Below are positions 19,157 through 22,567 of a stretch of 22,567 nucleotides of DNA, piece after piece. The position numbers were made by a program, and so were the translations under genes. Source of the DNA: Plantago elongata (Eukaryota > Streptophyta > Magnoliopsida > Lamiales > Plantaginaceae). Every line of letters starts with the position of its first letter. Position 1 is the first letter of the stretch. The stretch spans positions 1-22,567 of the forward strand of contig JAYMSP010002766.1 of the NCBI GenBank assembly GCA_036897095.1, read 5' to 3'. Below the pieces are notes generated by a model. It did no database searches, had not been told where the DNA came from, and was given only the letters and a program-made list of their open reading frames with translations.

Positions 19157-19740
19157 AAGTTGGTTATGACTTGCTCCTTTTGGAAGTGATGGGTAAAGAA
19201 AAGGAGCAATTGGTAAGCCATTATTTAGTTATATTGGATTGGTAAATTTTGTCACCAACTCGGACCTATTTGTAATTAATCCATTTATCAATACGAATAT
19301 ATTCCCAAGTATTACGGAACTTTCAAAATTCACCTCTTATCTCTACTTAAAAATTGTGACGTTTCTATACTTTGGGCTATAAGTTAAATCTTAAACCATG
19401 CTCCAGCCCGAAGACCATTTCCAAGCTACTGTTTGAGTCTTGGACCACCAGGCTTGAGGAACATGGAACCAAGTCACCCTTCACCAACTATCCAGTTCCG
19501 AAGCTAACTGTTGTTAGTACTTAGTACTACTGCTGCTGACAGCAATTTTGTTAAAATGGCATTTCTTTGGAATTAATTAGTCATTGGTTGAGATTTCATT
19601 AATCAATTTCTCTCCAGTCATATTCTTAGTCTTCTTCCTCGATATTTCCCTTCCCCAACTTCGACATTTCCAATTCGAGGATAACAATCAAACCCCTAAT
19701 TGAGCTAAGAATTACGCTAGTCTTTGAACTGGTTTAACCT
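19157..19740. other. Upstream region and likely 5' UTR of the double-MSP gene
   Basis: No gene is supported. From about 19600 the sequence becomes CT-rich (TTCTTCCTCGATATTTCCCTTCCCC), typical of a plant 5' UTR. I cannot fix a TATA box or a transcription start with confidence. Confidence 0.4.
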
Positions 19741-19779
19741 ATGGGAATAAAGCTTGAATTCGATCGAGCTGGTGGTTAA
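19741..19779 (+). promoter_or_regulatory. 12-codon upstream ORF overlapping the main start
   Basis: An ATG at 19741 opens a 12-residue frame (MGIKLEFDRAGG) whose TAA (19777-19779) overlaps the main ATG (19779-19781) as TAATG. If transcribed, ribosomes would have to leak past or reinitiate after it, so it could damp translation of the double-MSP protein. Confidence 0.45.
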
Positions 19780-22436
19780 TGGCAAGTATGGCAACCGGAC
19801 CGTTGCTTCATTTTGAGCCACACGAGCTTAGTTTCACTTGTAAGTGTTTTTCCCTCATTTTTGTTGATTTCAGCTTCTGTTTGATTGTGGTAATTTGATT
19901 GGAGTTTCCTTTAAACAGTTGAGTTGAATATCCAATTGTCTTCCACTCTCCGATTGTTCAATAGGTCCGATGATCATGTTTTCTTTAAGGTGAGTTTGTT
20001 TACTTTTTTGATAATGTTTGTGAATTTTTTGACCATCAAGCTAAATGGTAATATGACTTTTTTTTATGTGTCATTTGGATTATACGAGCATTTGCTGTTT
20101 GAGATTTTTGCTACTTACTCGGATTATCTAGTTAAAATGGTATGATTTTTATGTGTCATTTGGATGATCTGTGTTCAGTTATTGACTACGAACCCGAAAA
20201 GGTATGGTGTTCGGCCGAGAATCGGATTACTTCCACCCGGATCAGATTGTGAGATTACAGGTTTCTTTTACTTTTTGAAGCAAATAAGGGTATTAGTTCT
20301 GTAGTGCTTTGATAATCTCTATTTAGGTATGATTTAATTGCGGTATTTTGTAGTTACAACTCGAGTCCCGAGAGAAGCTCCTTATAGTGCAAGGTCTAGG
20401 GACAAGTTTCTGATTCGAACTGCAGTTGCGTGTCCCGGTGTGACTGCTGCTGATGCTCAGAACATGGTAGATATATCAAACTACTTTGCTTTACTTTGTG
20501 ATTTAAGTATTTGTTCCGTACTTCTCTATGTGCTTATTACTGAGGAAGTAGCTGAGAATTAAATGGAATGTCCAATACATATTGAACTTGTCTTGTCATT
20601 TTGTAGTTCAATAGAGAGGCAGGGGATGTTTTCCATGAATGCATACTGCGAGTTATTTATGTTTCCCCACAACCTGAGGTTCTAGCACCAGTTGCTGATG
20701 AGACAACCGGGTCCCTCTCCAGGGCATCTACATCTGAAAATGCAAATCCTAATCTTCCTGAGGTTGGTGACTGAAATTTGAAGATTAGCTTTACATGCTA
20801 AATGGAGATTTATCATGCATAACTATGATAGTAACATGCAGTTTCTCGGTTCATGGCTTCATGCAGGTTATGAGCTTTGATAGATCCACAATTGAAGATG
20901 CAAATCCTGGTATTTTCGAGGTTGGTGGACACTTGTGGATTAACTTTGTCTGCTACATGGATATATATTATGCATAGCTAGGATACTGACGCACATTTTT
21001 CTTGGTTCATGCAGGTTACAAGTAGTGATATATCCAGGAATGAAACTGATCTTTCTGAGGTTGGTGGAGCAAAATCTAGAGATTAATTTTCTATGTTACG
21101 TGGATATTTATCAGGCATAGCTACTGACACCCATTTTTTCTTTATGCAGAGTATGCGCACTGATTTATCCATGACTTCAAATCTGTCTGAGGTTGGGGGC
21201 ATGGAATTTAGGGATTAACTTTCTAGGTTATGTGGAGATTTATCATGCATGGCGAGGATACTGACATGCTATTCTCACTTCATGCAGGTTTTGACCACCA
21301 ATATATCCATGGTTGGAAATGAAAATCCTAATCATCCTGAGGTTGTTGGAGTGAAACTTATGTTACGTGCGGATTTGTCACACACAGCTAGGTTATTAAC
21401 AGCATTTTCTTGGTTCATGCAGGCTGTGATATCTGATGATGAACCTGCCACTAATGTCATGCAGGTAAAATGATCCTGGTTTTTAGTATCTTTTCTCTAA
21501 TTGTTTAAACTCAGTCATGTACCTTCTTCCTTCGGATTGAATTAGTTCTTTTATATAGTAATTAAGACCTTTAGTAGTATTCAAGTGACATGTTAATTTT
21601 CCTATTTTGTGCATTATCATTGAGAATTGGACTAAGATCTTTTCTCTCATTACTGCAATTGAAGTAATGTCTCTTCCAATGCAAAAGCTTGCCTAAACTT
21701 ATACAATAGGCCAACAGGGTTGGTTATACCAGTTGCTTGAATATGGTGTTCTGATACATAGTAGATTCTAGTTTTACGCCTGCAACTATAAACATGATAT
21801 ACACCCCCTAGATAAACCTTGATCTTTGTATGATATTTCTGGTTTAATGCGATACCGAACCCTCAGATACATCTCAGATCTTACCTGTTGGCTGTAGCTG
21901 CAGGTGGACTATTACTCTAATACTAGTTCTTTTTCTTCCTCTTTTGTTGCATCATTGTTTTGTACCGTTTAGACTGTACCTAATTTTTAAGCACATCTGC
22001 ATGGTTCTAAAACGGGAATTATCTAAACATAGCCAGTTGATTCATCGTTCAGGTTCTGTTATTAGTCAAATATTGGCAATGTTTCTATTGCTAATAATTT
22101 TCTATTAATATCAATTGTGTCTTAATTTTGTATCTGGCTCTTATCTAGTAGGAGTATTATATAATATGTTGTCTTCACTCAGTGCTGAATTTTGTTTACT
22201 TATTCTCTTTTCAGCAAAAGGAAATCACAGGGAAGCTTCTTGACGTCCAACCTCTACAACTTCATTGTCCATGTAAGCAGAACAATCCTACTGTTTCCTA
22301 TGAAGCTTTTCTCCTCCTTCATAGATATCCTTTTTACTCATTCGTTGGGACCTGATTTTGAACAGTGAAACTGATGAAGGAAAACCAATGCTCACTTCAG
22401 TTGTCAAACTTGACTGAGAACCACGTTGCTTTCCTG
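19779..22436 (+). CDS. VAP-family protein with two MSP domains (partial at the window edge)
   Basis: Exons join in frame: 19779-19839, 19919-19989, 20179-20260, 20354-20466, 20607-20762, 20867-20920, 21015-21059, 21150-21191, 21288-21341, 21423-21464, 22215-22272 and 22366-22436, where the window ends inside the next intron; 283 residues are visible. MSP domain 1 covers about residues 8-129 (LLHFEPHELSFTF, LLTTNPKRYGVRPRIGLLPP, TTRVPREAP, SRDKFLIRT, ILRVIYVSP). It keeps the TT and DKF residues of the FFAT-binding pocket, but many neighbours differ from VAP27. A linker of about 110 residues, rich in Ser, Asn, Asp and Glu, follows. From about residue 247 a second MSP domain begins (LLDVQPLQLHCPL, CSLQLSNLTENHVAFL). 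Exon lengths and phases in both MSP starts (phase 1, then 71 nt) match the VAP27 gene at 9662, showing a shared origin. Whether the product ends in a membrane anchor cannot be seen. Start: ATG 19779; a second in-frame ATG follows three codons later. Confidence 0.85.
20733..21464 (+). repeat. Tandem exon-intron duplication array encoding the MSP linker
   Basis: Five mini-exons (54, 45, 42, 54 and 42 nt), plus the tail of the preceding 156-nt exon, form successive diverged copies. Most copies end in a codon for P, F or S followed by GAG, then the donor GTTGGTGG or a variant (GTTGGGGG, GTTGTTGG). The introns (104, 94, 90, 96 and 81 nt) share GGATTAACTTTCT, GGAGATTTATCATGCAT, GCTAGGATACTGAC and the acceptor TTCATGCAG. 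Exon starts are 148, 135, 138 and 135 bp apart. All exons are phase 0. The encoded segments are alike in composition (SENANPNLPE, EDANPGIFE, SRNETDLSE, NENPNHPE). Confidence 0.85.
21465..22214 (+). other. Long intron of the double-MSP gene
   Basis: A 750-bp T-rich intron between the mini-exon array and the first exon of MSP domain 2, bounded by GTAAAA and CTTTTCAG. No further array copy, gene or element is seen in it. Confidence 0.6.
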
Positions 22437-22567
22437 GTATGCTTCTACTTTTAAAGAGACCCAAGGAAAAGAAGTTTCTTTAACATTCAATTTGTTAAGC
22501 TCTTTTCTTCCCATCCTACTACTGATTCCATTTAGTTTTTTTCATTTTTATTTTTCCCAAGTTATTT
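22437..22567 (+). other. Partial intron at the window edge
   Basis: Begins with the donor GTATGC after the 71-nt second MSP exon. By analogy with MSP domain 1, the next exon should be about 82 nt and start with a TTNP-type block; it lies beyond the window. Confidence 0.6.

Noticed and set aside
1-22567. tRNA, rRNA or CRISPR features
   Set aside because: No cloverleaf with a B-box (GGTTCGAATCC type), no rRNA-like block, and no regularly spaced direct repeats of CRISPR type were seen by eye.

Overview
The window is nuclear DNA from a flowering plant, most likely a eudicot. It is AT-rich, its genes carry many short introns with GT..AG borders and pyrimidine-rich acceptors, and its protein families and transposon types are plant ones. 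I could not place it to family or genus. All recognisable host genes lie on the + strand. I assembled them by hand from reading-frame continuity across splice sites, so exon borders are inferred, although the phases agree throughout.

Layout: (1) 1-1970 is gene-poor, with short AT-rich repeats and a possible Helitron 3' end. (2) 2249-4575 is a ten-exon Sec14-like (CRAL-TRIO) phosphatidylinositol-transfer gene of 456 codons. (3) 4976-9600 is accessory DNA: a Tourist/Harbinger-type MITE, a stretch resembling a retroelement terminal or leader region with a TATA box and long CT/C runs, and a broken minus-strand DUF4283 (LINE ORF1/gag-like) pseudogene. (4) 9662-11655 is an eight-exon VAP27 gene (MSP domain, coiled coil, C-terminal membrane anchor; 232 codons). 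(5) 12195-12337 is a second MITE copy. (6) 13354-14518 is a fragmentary Ulp1-like (C48) protease gene, probably decayed. (7) 14833-18290 is a 3.4 kb field of degenerate repeats built on the octamer TCGGGGCA, interrupted by an 843-bp non-autonomous hAT element (16851-17693) with clear TIRs and an 8-bp target-site duplication. (8) 19005-19153 is a third MITE copy, inverted. (9) 19779 to the window edge is a second VAP-family gene that encodes one complete MSP domain, a linker and the start of a second MSP domain.

The most unusual feature is that linker. It is encoded by a tandem array of mini-exons of 42-54 nt, all phase 0, separated by near-homologous introns of 81-104 nt. It looks like repeated duplication of an exon-intron unit of about 140 bp, and because every unit is phase-symmetric, exons could be skipped or included without a frameshift. 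The two VAP-family genes share exon lengths and phases (71, 82 and about 115 nt) in their MSP domains, so they are paralogous. Both products would be expected to act at the ER or at membrane contact sites, and the Sec14-like protein moves or presents phosphoinositides. This functional link is thematic only; nothing in the sequence shows that the genes work together.
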